Assembly: GCF_014697425.1 (NCBI RefSeq)
Contig: NZ_JACJRU010000019.1
Coordinates: 59,032-123,031, forward strand
Direction of reading: 5' to 3'
Length of the DNA stretch: 64,000 nucleotides
From: Nostoc sp. FACHB-110
GTDB taxonomy: Bacteria; Cyanobacteriota; Cyanobacteriia; Cyanobacteriales; Nostocaceae
Under the pieces are notes generated by a model, which saw only the letters and a list, made by a program, of their open reading frames with translations, was not told the DNA's origin and ran no database searches. Made by a program: the position numbers and the translations under genes. Below, one piece after another: positions 44,286-53,068 of this stretch (position 1 is its first letter; every line of letters starts with the position of its first letter).

Positions 44286-44475
44286 TGTTAAGTAATATTG
44301 CAGATATTGTATAAAATTATCTCTGCGTTATTAAATTTCTGAAATTAATGTCTCTAATTCATCTAAAAATGATTAGATCGTTTTGACTCAAAGTTTAACC
44401 TCTTTGTTTGGTGTTTAAAAATATGTGTATCAGGGAATGACTTCATTGGCACCATTTTTAGAGATAGGGATAATA
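44286..44475 (-). pseudogene. Decayed parB copy with internal deletion
   Basis: 44286-44370 matches the 3' end and trailer of the intact parB gene (48000-48085), e.g. GTTAAGTAATATT and TTATCTCTGCGTT. It then jumps to sequence matching 48440-48545 (ATTAGATCG, CTTTGTTTGG, AATGACTTCATT, TTTTTAGAGATAG). About 350 bp between are missing and the frame is broken. Same orientation as the intact gene. Confidence 0.75.
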
Positions 44476-44735
44476 TTTTTAGTAGCTTACCAAGAAAATT
44501 AGGATATATTCGTTAAATACAAACAAATATTTTTTATTAGGATAAAAATAATTAGCTATACTAAAGACGTATTTTAGATTGTGAGAGTTTTTTTGATAAA
44601 CAATTGTATCAATCTATTTCTATATGCTGCATACTTGCTATATGTTTATAAACTGAAAATAAATATTATCTAATTACCCTACATAACCAAATTACAATTC
44701 AAACTTCCAAGTGAAAAGAGGGAAGAGTATTTGCT
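44476..44735 (+). other. Promoter region of the peptidoglycan-binding gene
   Basis: 260 bp, strongly AT-rich. An inverted repeat TTGATA…TATCAA (44593-44612) could be an operator. A purine-rich ribosome site (AAGAGGGAAGAG) lies before the 44736 ATG. Confidence 0.4.
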
Positions 44736-45596
44736 ATGTCAAACTTTGAATGTATTCAGAAAGGAAGTAAAGGCGATCGCGTTCGTCAAATTCAAAGAAG
44801 CTTAAATAATTGGAAAGATCCTTTTAAGCCTTCCCAACCCTTAGAGATTGATGGTTTTTTTGGTGATGAAACAGAGAAAGCAGTATGCCAGTTTCAGAAA
44901 GACCAAGGTTTGAAAGTAGATGGTATTGTTGGCGAGAAAACTTATAAAGTGCTATCTAACCCACCTCAACCGTTAATATTCAAAGCTTGTGAACCCATTC
45001 ATTTAAATAGTCGAGGTGAGAGTGTTTGCAAACTACAAGAGGCTTTGCAAGAATGGGGTTTCCCTTTAGCACCTGCTAAACCTCTGAAGATTGATGGTAT
45101 TTTTGGAACTCTAACACAAGAAGCTTTAGTCCAATTTCAGCAACAAGCAAAACTAACACAGAGCAAGGTTTTTGATTCTGAAACGTCTAAGCTTCTTTGT
45201 CAACCTTCAGTTACTGTGCTAATTGATAAGTTTAATCAGGAAAATATTAGTCAGGATATGAGGAGACTAATTCTTTCTCAATTACCTACTCCCATAACAC
45301 CAGATGATGTTTTTATACAGGATTTGGAAAAGCTCGATCTATATAAATTGCAGAATATTCTGGATGAAGACAGTCATAGTGATAATAGCGAAATTAGAGA
45401 GCTTGCTACTGAACTTTTAGAAAAAATACAACAAAGTCAACAGCCACAACATCCTGAAAAGGTAGTTAAAGCCCTTGTCCCTAAAATACAACCAATGAAT
45501 GTAGGAAAAATTCCAAAAATATTAATAGATCCATTTGAATTTTGGCCGTATTTGCAAAAATTTATAAACAGGCATAAAAAATCTAGAAGCAGATAA
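44736..45596 (+). CDS. Protein with two peptidoglycan-binding (PG_binding_1) domains
   Basis: 286 residues, no signal peptide. Domain 1 at ~5-75 ('GSKGDRVRQIQRSLNNW', 'DGFFGDETEKAVCQFQKDQG') and domain 2 at ~88-160 ('SRGESVCKLQEALQEWG', 'DGIFGTLTQEALVQFQQ'). The last ~110 residues are helical and end in a basic tail (NRHKKSRSR). It stands divergent to the CIS operon; lack of export signal suggests it may be carried by the CIS or act on particles held at the wall. Inference only. Confidence 0.8.
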   Translation: MSNFECIQKGSKGDRVRQIQRSLNNWKDPFKPSQPLEIDGFFGDETEKAVCQFQKDQGLKVDGIVGEKTYKVLSNPPQPLIFKACEPIHLNSRGESVCKLQEALQEWGFPLAPAKPLKIDGIFGTLTQEALVQFQQQAKLTQSKVFDSETSKLLCQPSVTVLIDKFNQENISQDMRRLILSQLPTPITPDDVFIQDLEKLDLYKLQNILDEDSHSDNSEIRELATELLEKIQQSQQPQHPEKVVKALVPKIQPMNVGKIPKILIDPFEFWPYLQKFINRHKKSRSR

Positions 45597-45605
45597 TCTA
45601 TAAAG

Positions 45606-45640
45606 TTACTTACTTACTTACTTACTTACTTATTTATTTA
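45606..45640 (+). repeat. TTAC tetranucleotide tract
   Basis: Six TTAC units followed by two TTAT units, 20 bp before the start of the pentapeptide gene, in the leader between the two genes. Slippage would change promoter or leader spacing. Confidence 0.8.
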
Positions 45641-45659
45641 ACATACTTATTAAAAATCT

Positions 45660-47852
45660 ATGCCTAAAGATTTTAAATATAAAAATCTCCGAGGGCAATC
45701 CTTTCGCGGACAAGATTTAGTAAATGCGGATTTTAGCGGTGCCGATCTACGAGGAGTAAATTTCACCAACGCTATTCTTGCTGGAGCAACATTCAAACAG
45801 GTGCTATCGGGATTAACTTACTCTCGGACTATATTTCTAGGATTTGGTTTGTTACTTCTGTCTTTCCTGAGTGCATGTATTTTAGTATTGGTTGGTACTT
45901 TTGTCGCTTTAGGAATTCAAACAAAAGACCCTATTGTAAATTATCAAGTCCTTACTGTAACTGTTATATGGTTAATTATCTTTCTCCTACTTACGATTTA
46001 TCGAGGCTTAGGAAAAGCTTTAGGAGCTTCTGCAATAGCGATCGGAGCAACATTAGCTACTATACTACCTATATTTATAGGTTTATCAGATAAATGTAGG
46101 GACGCTATACAAAACGCTATAGAAATAATACTGGCATCTTTGGCTATTGCCTTCGTCAATGTAGGGGTAACTATTGTAGCAGTTACAGGAGCTACAGCCA
46201 TAATGTTAGCTGGAAATTTTGGGCAGGGTATTGTGGGAATGATGGCTGTATTAACAACTACACTTGCGCTTTTGGTAGGCTCTAAGAACCCTTTTTCAAC
46301 AAATAATGTGTTTGCATCAAGCATAGCGTTTGGCGTGACGATCACACTGATTACACTCAGTTATTACATCGGCTGGCGGGCGATCGCAGGTGATAAGAAA
46401 TATGCAATCATTCGTAGCATTGCCATTACTATATGTAGCCTGGGAGGAACCAGCTTTCGCGGGGCAAATTTATCTGATGCAGATTTCACTTCGGCTACTC
46501 TCAAACATACTGATCTGCGCGGTGCAATTCTCACTCGTACCTGTTGGTTTCAGGCTAAGTATTTGACTGAAGCACGAACGGAAGGAACTTATTTAGAAAA
46601 TGAACCAATCCGCAAACTTGTGGTAACAAAAACAGGTGTTGACCAAAGTTTTAATCAGATGGATTTGCGAGGATTGAATTTACAGGGAGCAAACTTAGTC
46701 GATGCCAGCTTTATTGGTGCTAAACTCAGCGAATCAACTTTACGAGAAGCTGATCTATCTAGAGCCAATTTGGTACAGGCACAATTCTACTATGCAGATT
46801 TAACAGCCGTCTGTTTGACTGGTGCAATCATTCAAAACTGGAGTATTTCCACAGATACCAAATTGGAGGCGGTGAAATGCGAATACATTTATATGCAATT
46901 GCCTACCAAAACCGATCCCGATCCTTGTCGCAAACCAGACAACCGCAATGAGGTTTTTCAGGAGGGAGACTTTGCTGACTTTATTGCGCCAATTATTAAA
47001 ACCTTAGATTTATATCATACTCAAAATGTCGATCTGCGAATCTTGGGACATACATTTAAAACCCTTGATTTGTACCATCATAACGGTATCGACCCCAGTG
47101 CAGTAGCGATCGCTCTCAAACATCTGGCTGAAAAGTATCCAGAGGCGGGATTGGAACTCATTGCCCTGGAAGGACGAGGTGAGGAAAAAATGCGACTGCA
47201 AGCCAGAGTTACAGGAACAGCAGATCGTTCTCAATTGAGTCAAGAATATTTTATGCAGTATCAGGAAATTTCATCCTTGCCTTATCCTGATCTACAGTCG
47301 TTACTAGCCGGAATAGCTGAGAAAGATGAGCGCATTCACAGTCTGGAGCAAATGGTGATGAGTGCGATCACTGGGGATAAATTTTATGTAGAAACTTATT
47401 ATAATTTGGGGGAAACCATGTCTGAACAACATTCAATTAGTATTAATTCTGGTGGCGGTAATGTTAGCGGTGTGATGAGCGGACAAATTGCAGATGTCAG
47501 TGGGGTATTAAATTTGGGTGCCATTGGTGGTGATGTCAGCAATACTATTGATCAACTCTCCTCAGTTTCAGAACCTGACAAACCAAGTTTAAAGGAACTT
47601 TTAGCGCAACTACAAAAGGCAATTGAAGCCGAACCGAATTTGTCATCGGAGGACAAAGCAGAGGCTCTAGAACAATTGAAAACACTAGCAGAAGCGGGAA
47701 AAAATCCACATGATAGCACCTTGCAAAGAGCCGCCAAAACTGCTTTGAAAATTTTGAAAGGGACGATCTCAGGTTTATCGGAAGTTGCCGAACTCGTACC
47801 CCAATGTGCTAAATTACTGCCTGCGATAGCCAGCCTCCTGAGCCTTAGTTAA
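45660..47852 (+). CDS. Membrane-embedded pentapeptide-repeat protein
   Basis: 730 residues. Residues ~8-45 are pentapeptide repeats (FRGQDLVNADFSGADLRG), followed by ~6 transmembrane helices (~60-255, e.g. 'TIFLGFGLLLLSFLSACILV'). More pentapeptide repeats follow at ~265-295 and ~330-390, then a globular part with duplicated 'KTLDLYH' segments and 'GLELIALEGRGEEKMRLQAR'. The last ~150 residues include a Gly-rich beta stretch (SINSGGGNVSGVMSGQIADV) and helices seen in STAND-associated proteins. Possibly anchors the CIS at a membrane; inference from context. Confidence 0.8.
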   Translation: MPKDFKYKNLRGQSFRGQDLVNADFSGADLRGVNFTNAILAGATFKQVLSGLTYSRTIFLGFGLLLLSFLSACILVLVGTFVALGIQTKDPIVNYQVLTVTVIWLIIFLLLTIYRGLGKALGASAIAIGATLATILPIFIGLSDKCRDAIQNAIEIILASLAIAFVNVGVTIVAVTGATAIMLAGNFGQGIVGMMAVLTTTLALLVGSKNPFSTNNVFASSIAFGVTITLITLSYYIGWRAIAGDKKYAIIRSIAITICSLGGTSFRGANLSDADFTSATLKHTDLRGAILTRTCWFQAKYLTEARTEGTYLENEPIRKLVVTKTGVDQSFNQMDLRGLNLQGANLVDASFIGAKLSESTLREADLSRANLVQAQFYYADLTAVCLTGAIIQNWSISTDTKLEAVKCEYIYMQLPTKTDPDPCRKPDNRNEVFQEGDFADFIAPIIKTLDLYHTQNVDLRILGHTFKTLDLYHHNGIDPSAVAIALKHLAEKYPEAGLELIALEGRGEEKMRLQARVTGTADRSQLSQEYFMQYQEISSLPYPDLQSLLAGIAEKDERIHSLEQMVMSAITGDKFYVETYYNLGETMSEQHSISINSGGGNVSGVMSGQIADVSGVLNLGAIGGDVSNTIDQLSSVSEPDKPSLKELLAQLQKAIEAEPNLSSEDKAEALEQLKTLAEAGKNPHDSTLQRAAKTALKILKGTISGLSEVAELVPQCAKLLPAIASLLSLS

Positions 47853-47888
47853 TCCAAAGTTCTTAAAAATTAACCATTCAGTCAAGCA

Positions 47889-47946
47889 TTTTTTACTACT
47901 AGTTAACACTATAAACATTAATATATAGCTAACTAGTAGTAAAAAA
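47889..47946. other. 17-bp perfect inverted repeat between pentapeptide gene and parB
   Basis: TTTTTTACTACTAGTTA (47889-47905) and its complement at 47930-47946 with a 24-bp AT-rich spacer. The two genes converge here, so it may end both transcripts, although the T-run lies on the 5' side of the stem. A ParB-related site is the alternative. Confidence 0.6.
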
Positions 47947-48029
47947 CAAAAGGTCAATTTTTCAATGGTTTTGAGATTTCATTCTGTTAAGTAATATTAC
48001 GCAGATTTGTTGACATTATCTCTGCGTTT

Positions 48030-48953
48030 TTAATTTTCGGCAATTAATTTCTCCACTTCATCTAAAAGCTGGTTGATTTTTTGTTGGTTTTGAGATTTGA
48101 TAGCACTACGTTTTTGGCGTAGGAGCTTATTAATCTCATTTAACCTTTCAGTTACAGCATTGTGTGATTGTAAGTGTGATTCCGATTTAAGCTTTTTAAC
48201 TCTAGCTTTGATTTCGCTCAAAGAAAGATTTTCTGCGATCGCTGTTTTGAGTAATTCAGTGCGCTGTTGTTCAGATTTAACTCGTGCGATCGCTTGGGCT
48301 TTCGTGTACTCGATTTCACCTTGTCGCAGAGATGAGAGAATTTCTTCCGGTAGTTTCAGTAAGGGAAGCCGACTAGAACGGAAACTAGCTGCATTGAATT
48401 TTCCGATCATTAGAAGTATTGAATCAATCTGGTCTAATTTAATTAGATCGCTTTGATTCAGCGATAAGTTTCTTTGTTTGGCGTTGAAAGATCGGTGTAA
48501 TAAAGAAATGACTTCATTAGGACTCACTTTTAGAGATAGCGATAGTAATTCTAATATGGCTTCAGTTTCTTCAACTGGATTGAGTTCTTCCCGTTGCAAA
48601 TTCTCCATCAGAGCAATTTGTAGAGCTTGCTGATCATCTAGCTCTAGGGAAATAATAGGAACTTCAAATAATCCTACAGTACGTGCAGCTCTGATTCTTC
48701 TTTCCCCAGCAATTAATTCATATTTACCGTGAGGAAGTGGACGAACTAGCACTGGTTCTAAAATGCCGTGTTCTTTCACCGATTCTACAAGTTGAGCCAA
48801 CTTTGTCGGATCAAAGTAACGCCGTGGTTGTTTTAGCGATAATTCAATCAGATCAATTGCAACTGTAATAGGGCATTGTGAAGGGAAGCCAATATAGTTA
48901 TTAAATCTATCTGATGATGCTGTCCAATTTGACGGTTCTGATAGTGTCAGCAT
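48030..48953 (-). CDS. parB: ParB-like partition protein
   Basis: 307 residues. N-terminal ParB/Srx domain: 'RRYFDPTKLAQLVESVKEHG', 'ILEPVLVRPLPHGKYELIAG', 'ERRIRAARTVGLFEVPII' and 'ALMENLQREELNPVEETEAI'. A helix-turn-helix region follows (~145-215), then a charged coiled-coil end. No parA partner lies within the element. It may act in keeping or copying of the excised circle, or as a plain regulator. A broken copy lies at 44286-44475. Confidence 0.85.
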   Translation of the reverse strand: MLTLSEPSNWTASSDRFNNYIGFPSQCPITVAIDLIELSLKQPRRYFDPTKLAQLVESVKEHGILEPVLVRPLPHGKYELIAGERRIRAARTVGLFEVPIISLELDDQQALQIALMENLQREELNPVEETEAILELLSLSLKVSPNEVISLLHRSFNAKQRNLSLNQSDLIKLDQIDSILLMIGKFNAASFRSSRLPLLKLPEEILSSLRQGEIEYTKAQAIARVKSEQQRTELLKTAIAENLSLSEIKARVKKLKSESHLQSHNAVTERLNEINKLLRQKRSAIKSQNQQKINQLLDEVEKLIAEN

Positions 48954-49520
48954 AAATTTTGCCCATTAAGCTTAAATTGAAGAAGAATACATCCATCAGA
49001 ACAAGAAAGTGGGAGAGATTTAAACTCGCCACTAATTATTCGTATGGAGACGTTACTGAAAGGTAAAGTCCCAAGTCTTCTCCACGAGATACAGCGCAAA
49101 GAATTTAGTGTGGTGTTTCATGGCTATTCACCGCTTGCGTCACCCAAATTTGTTTGGGTAATCCTCACCCTTTAAGAGCAAGATTAGTAATCTTTTATAC
49201 TTGCTATACATAAACAAGCTACGTCCAGCAATTACACAGAATTGAATTAGAAAATTCTGGCTCCTGATTTCTGAATTCTGTTTTGATAAAGCAAATATTT
49301 TGATCAGCTTCCTTGAAGCTGGCTAAATCTGCTTCTAACGTTAAATTAAAGGATAAATATGAGGAATTTGTGAGGTAGCACCCAAGAACAAACTCCCAGC
49401 AAACTCCGAAAGCATCAACAGCATCCCACCAACGCAAATGTTCTTTACCAACACTCTTTACCTTTACATTTTCTTAAAAAATCTCATACAACATAAGCAG
49501 ATATTTACGGAATTAATTAA
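48954..49520. other. Intergenic stretch between parB and the 285-aa gene
   Basis: 567 bp without a convincing gene. A stem-loop CCCAAA/TTTGGG (49143-49158) is present. The 72-codon leftward frame at 49219-49437 shows no known features and its codon use is unlike the neighbours. Promoters for both divergent genes must lie here. Confidence 0.4.
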
Positions 49521-50378
49521 ATGAACCAACAAACAATTTATCCGTCAGCAGAAGAACGTAACCCAGGTACTTATAATCTAACAATCTATGAGTTGAAGAT
49601 TCACGGTAAAGAAACGCCAGATCGAAATGACTATATTCAAGCTTTTGAATTTATACCAGATTTTGTTCTTAAGACGAAAGGAATTTTAAGCTCAGAGCTA
49701 AATGAAGGAACTTTTGGTGTATTACTCAAATCTCATCGAGATGCTTTTAAAGCTATCAATCAGTGGATAATTCACTTTGATAAAACCGCCAATGATAGCC
49801 TTACCCCAGATCCACCAGAGCTACATTTTAGCTGGGAATTTGACTACAAAACCCATGCTCTACAATCTTGGGCTTTACTAAATCTCTGTGAAGAAATTCT
49901 AAAGAGAGATTTATTCGGCTGGAAAAAGGAAATACCATCTCTTTCATCTGCTCAACTTTGGGTTAGCTATGAGTGTGAGCAATTAGAAAAGACTTTTAAA
50001 ACAACCGGAATATTAGACACAAGCTCTCGAAAAGGAAAACAATCTTCCTGTGATGCAATGTTAAAGCAAATCAACACAGACTTCAATTCTCTGCTTTCAC
50101 GAAGATTTAAATCTGCTTCTAAATTTCAAGCAAATCAAATTCAATCTTGGGATTCCACTGAGGATGCTATCAGAGTGCATGCTGAAAAAATTGCACAACA
50201 AGACATTCAGTTCAGTTCTATTTACTCCCAATACATCAAGATTCGGAAACAGACTCTCAGAAGCATTCGTAATAATCCCAATCTACAGTTTGCTGCTCTA
50301 GAAACAGACGGCTCTCTATTTGTTGGTGGAAAGGGTAAACGGGGAAAAAGTCAAAAAGGGTTTTGTAAAGAAAAGTAA
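49521..50378 (+). CDS. Unrecognised 285-aa protein
   Basis: I do not recognise the family. It is soluble, mixed alpha/beta: 'NLTIYELKIHGKETPDRND', an aromatic patch 'LHFSWEFDYKTHALQSWALL', a middle helix 'EILKRDLFGWKKEIP', and a basic glycine-lysine tail (GGKGKRGKSQKGFCKEK). It lies between parB and a serine recombinase and ends with a strong terminator, so it is its own unit. A DNA-binding accessory role is possible because of the tail, but unproved. Confidence 0.7.
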   Translation: MNQQTIYPSAEERNPGTYNLTIYELKIHGKETPDRNDYIQAFEFIPDFVLKTKGILSSELNEGTFGVLLKSHRDAFKAINQWIIHFDKTANDSLTPDPPELHFSWEFDYKTHALQSWALLNLCEEILKRDLFGWKKEIPSLSSAQLWVSYECEQLEKTFKTTGILDTSSRKGKQSSCDAMLKQINTDFNSLLSRRFKSASKFQANQIQSWDSTEDAIRVHAEKIAQQDIQFSSIYSQYIKIRKQTLRSIRNNPNLQFAALETDGSLFVGGKGKRGKSQKGFCKEK

Positions 50379-50413
50379 CAAATAGCCAAAAAGATGCACA
50401 GAAGATGAAATTC

Positions 50414-50454
50414 AAATTCTGCTTTGAGAAACTTATTTCAGAGCAGAATTTTTT
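50414..50454 (+). terminator. Intrinsic terminator of the 285-aa gene
   Basis: Stem AAATTCTGCTTTGA (50414-50427) pairs with 50438-50451 with one G-T pair and a 10-nt loop; a T-run closes it. It begins 36 nt after the stop codon. Confidence 0.85.
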
Positions 50455-50575
50455 TAGGAGATGAAATCAAAGAGAAAATACTAGTTATTCTTTCTTTATT
50501 TTATTCATAATTAGCAGACTGAATAAATTGTAAAAGAGTAATTTCACTATTAAATAATCCAATAAATTGGCTAGC

Positions 50576-50613
50576 TTTTGTGCATAGCCACTGCCTGCTA
50601 GGTATGCACAAAA
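50576..50613 (+). promoter_or_regulatory. Inverted repeat upstream of the second serine recombinase
   Basis: TTTTGTGCATA (50576-50586) and its complement TATGCACAAAA (50603-50613), perfect 11-bp arms, centre 101 bp before the recombinase ATG. The rest of 50455-50695 is AT-rich without a gene. Could be an operator or a recombinase binding site. Confidence 0.5.
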
Positions 50614-50695
50614 AACTGTTAACATTTTCATATTAATTAGTCGCAAATATAAATACTGGCTACTAAATAAATATATTGAATTAGCAAGGAGCAAA

Positions 50696-52237
50696 ATGAT
50701 AGTTGAATTAGAAAAAAACAGAATAATTGTCGGTTATGCTAGAGTTTCTTCTCGTGAACAAGCTGTTGACTCTCAGGCTTTGGAACAACAGATTGCAAGA
50801 CTCAAAGCAGCCGGAGCAACAGAAATTTTTCAAGATATTCAATCTGGAAGTAAGAATAACAGACCTGCGTTGAAAGAATTAATGACATCAATCAGCGAAG
50901 GAAAGATCCATGAAGTCATCATCACTAGAATTGATAGAATCGCAAGGTCTTTACCAAAGCTGCGAGAATGTATAGAAATTTTTGCCAATCGTAGAGTTGA
51001 TCTCCGAGTTTTAGACCAAGAAATTGATTTTACGACATCCCAAGGTAAATTAATGGTTAATTTATTAGGCTCTCTTGCCGAATGGGAAACTGACCTTTTA
51101 TCAGAACGAGTGCGTCATGGTAAACAGTACCGCCGTAATAAACAAGTAGCTAATGAATCTTATCCTTGGGGTTATAAAATTGTTAACGATAAATATCACT
51201 TAAATGAGAGTCCATTCCTCTGTCTAATATCTAATAGACCATCTACTTATCTAGAACTTTATTATGAAACAGATTTAACTAAACTAAATGCTTTAACAGT
51301 TAAAGAGATTGCCAGAGATTGTATTGATATTTTTTTCAATGTTAAAGGAGCTACAAGGGCTTTAAAAGTCATATTTCAAAAATATGGCTTGGCTAAAATT
51401 AATTACCGAAGAAATGGTAGCGATGGTAAATTTCATTGGACAGTTACAGGATTTATTTGGTGGTTAAGTAATCCTGTGTTATGTGGACATACTGCCTATC
51501 TGCAACGAATTAATCTAGGGAAAGGTAAACGAAAGAAGAATCAACGCGAAAATTGGGAATTGGTCTATAATACGCATTCAGAACATAAGCTGATTACTGA
51601 TGAAGAAGCTTTAGAAATTCAGCGAATACTTAAGTTTAATCACAAGAAAGGGCCGATTACAAATCCAGAACTCAATGAGACTAACTCATATCGAGAGTAT
51701 GCTTATCAAAGCGGGCTTGTTTTCTGTGCTGAATGTGGTTCTAAATGCATTACTAAAAGTGCCAAACGTAAGCATGGGGGCATGTATTATTATTTTGCCT
51801 GTAGATATACAGGAATGGGATGTGAAAATATAACATCTACCCGGAAACAAAATATTGAAGATGCTCTAATTAGGACTTTAGTACAACGTTCTCAAACTAT
51901 CACAAGTGAGTTAGAACCATCTCCCCTACCACCAGAAAAGTCAGAGAAATTAAAGGAATTAGAATCAAGGCTAGATGCTCTTGAAAAAATTCCTGGTTTT
52001 GATCCCGACATGGAAAATCTCAAGAATAAGATTCGTAAGCAGATCACAGAGGAAATTAATCCTTTTATCTCTGATTCTATTGTGGATAAGAGTACGGAAG
52101 AAATTATTCGTGTTGGTAATAATTTAGCAATCTGGCACACACTTTGTCCGGATGATAAGGTGAAAGTTTTTCAGCAAATTGTCCATAAAATCACTGTCCA
52201 TAACGGAAAAGTTAAAGAAGTTATTCTGAAAATTTAA
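50696..52237 (+). CDS. Large serine recombinase (XisF-like, second copy)
   Basis: 513 residues. N-terminal resolvase domain with catalytic Ser in 'VGYARVSSREQAVDS', 'ITRIDRIARSLPKLRE' and 'LGSLAEWETDLLSERVRHG'. A recombinase domain follows ('WWLSNPVLCGHTAYL'), then a zinc ribbon (CAECGSKC, 'YYYFACRYTGMGC') and a coiled coil. Same build and length as the xisF product but clearly divergent. Its site of action is unknown. An AAGGAG-like site precedes the ATG. Confidence 0.9.
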   Translation: MIVELEKNRIIVGYARVSSREQAVDSQALEQQIARLKAAGATEIFQDIQSGSKNNRPALKELMTSISEGKIHEVIITRIDRIARSLPKLRECIEIFANRRVDLRVLDQEIDFTTSQGKLMVNLLGSLAEWETDLLSERVRHGKQYRRNKQVANESYPWGYKIVNDKYHLNESPFLCLISNRPSTYLELYYETDLTKLNALTVKEIARDCIDIFFNVKGATRALKVIFQKYGLAKINYRRNGSDGKFHWTVTGFIWWLSNPVLCGHTAYLQRINLGKGKRKKNQRENWELVYNTHSEHKLITDEEALEIQRILKFNHKKGPITNPELNETNSYREYAYQSGLVFCAECGSKCITKSAKRKHGGMYYYFACRYTGMGCENITSTRKQNIEDALIRTLVQRSQTITSELEPSPLPPEKSEKLKELESRLDALEKIPGFDPDMENLKNKIRKQITEEINPFISDSIVDKSTEEIIRVGNNLAIWHTLCPDDKVKVFQQIVHKITVHNGKVKEVILKI

Positions 52238-52258
52238 GGTTTATCCTCATTGAGACTT

Positions 52259-52633
52259 ATGAATACTCAAAAGATTTTTGATCTAAATAAACTTAGATGT
52301 GAAGTTGCCATGCAACAGGCTCTACAGGAATGGCAACCACAGCCTCAAACTTATGGTCTTGATTGTCCTAAATGTAATTCCACTCAGCTTGTGAAAATGG
52401 GTAGGTATAATGGCAAACAAAAGTATTTATGTAATGATTGCGATCGCATTTTTCAAGAAAGACCAAGGCTTAAATGTGAATGTTTAATCCCAGGTCATCA
52501 GTCAAATTGTCAGTCTTGTCCTCAGTTCCAAGAATTTTTAGCCCTAGTTAAGCAAAAAATGGATGAATTGCGTATCTTAAGCTTTCAAGAGTTACAAAAT
52601 CTCAAATCTTCTTTGGCTGAAACACTTGATTAA
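52259..52633 (+). CDS. Small zinc-ribbon protein (IS1-transposase N-terminus-like)
   Basis: 124 residues from the ATG at 52259. A zinc ribbon 'CPKCNSTQLVKMGRYNGKQK' with 'YLCNDCDRIFQ' resembles the InsA-type domain of transposases and helper proteins; a second cysteine group follows (CECLIPGHQSNCQSC). It starts 22 nt after the recombinase stop, so both are probably co-expressed. It could assist the recombinase; no family proof. Confidence 0.65.
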   Translation: MNTQKIFDLNKLRCEVAMQQALQEWQPQPQTYGLDCPKCNSTQLVKMGRYNGKQKYLCNDCDRIFQERPRLKCECLIPGHQSNCQSCPQFQEFLALVKQKMDELRILSFQELQNLKSSLAETLD

Positions 52634-52939
52634 TTATTTTTATTGTAGTATTATTTATTACTAAGTAATTAAAAGTCGCTGCATAACACTGAATCCTCCA
52701 AAAATCTTTCAGAGTCTCCGAAGATTGAAGATTATTGCAAGACAACTTCCTTTATACACAGAAGCTGTCAAATTATTCTATTCCAACTAGTTCATTTTCT
52801 TTGCCAGTGCTTTAGTTTGGGTATCCAAACTACTGTTTAAGGTTTTTCTCTCAATAAAAATTATTTTTAGCAACTGGCTTGTCATGAACAAAAAAATTTT
52901 TAACTTTCGCTATCCTCATATTAGCTAACAATGGTGCTT
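52634..52939. other. Intergenic stretch
   Basis: About 300 AT-rich bases without a gene. A short palindrome TTTGGGTATCCAAA lies near 52816-52829. Nothing else is seen. Confidence 0.35.
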
Positions 52940-53068
52940 ATGGCTTACGAATCTTGGTCACAAGTTGTAATTCGCACAGTTTTAGAATGGGAAAAACGTA
53001 AAGCCGAGCTACAATCTACCTCGGCTATTCCAGAACAAAAAACAAAGTCCAAAAACAAAACTGCTTAG
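52940..53068 (+). CDS. Tiny basic protein convergent with xisF
   Basis: 42 residues from ATG at 52940 (45 from 52931): MAYESWSQVVIRTVLEWEKR, then a Lys-rich tail. Its stop overlaps the xisF stop region by 4 bases. No family known; the sequence looks coding, with a helical core and sensible codon use. A role next to xisF is only suggested by position. Confidence 0.45.
   Translation: MAYESWSQVVIRTVLEWEKRKAELQSTSAIPEQKTKSKNKTA

Noticed and set aside
49219..49437. 72-codon leftward frame between parB and the 285-aa gene
   Set aside because: Cysteine/tryptophan-rich composition without family likeness; no ribosome site.
50696..52237. Second serine recombinase as the actual XisF
   Set aside because: The leftward 514-residue gene at 53065-54609 has the known XisF length and border position; the other is 2.4 kb further in and reads the other way.
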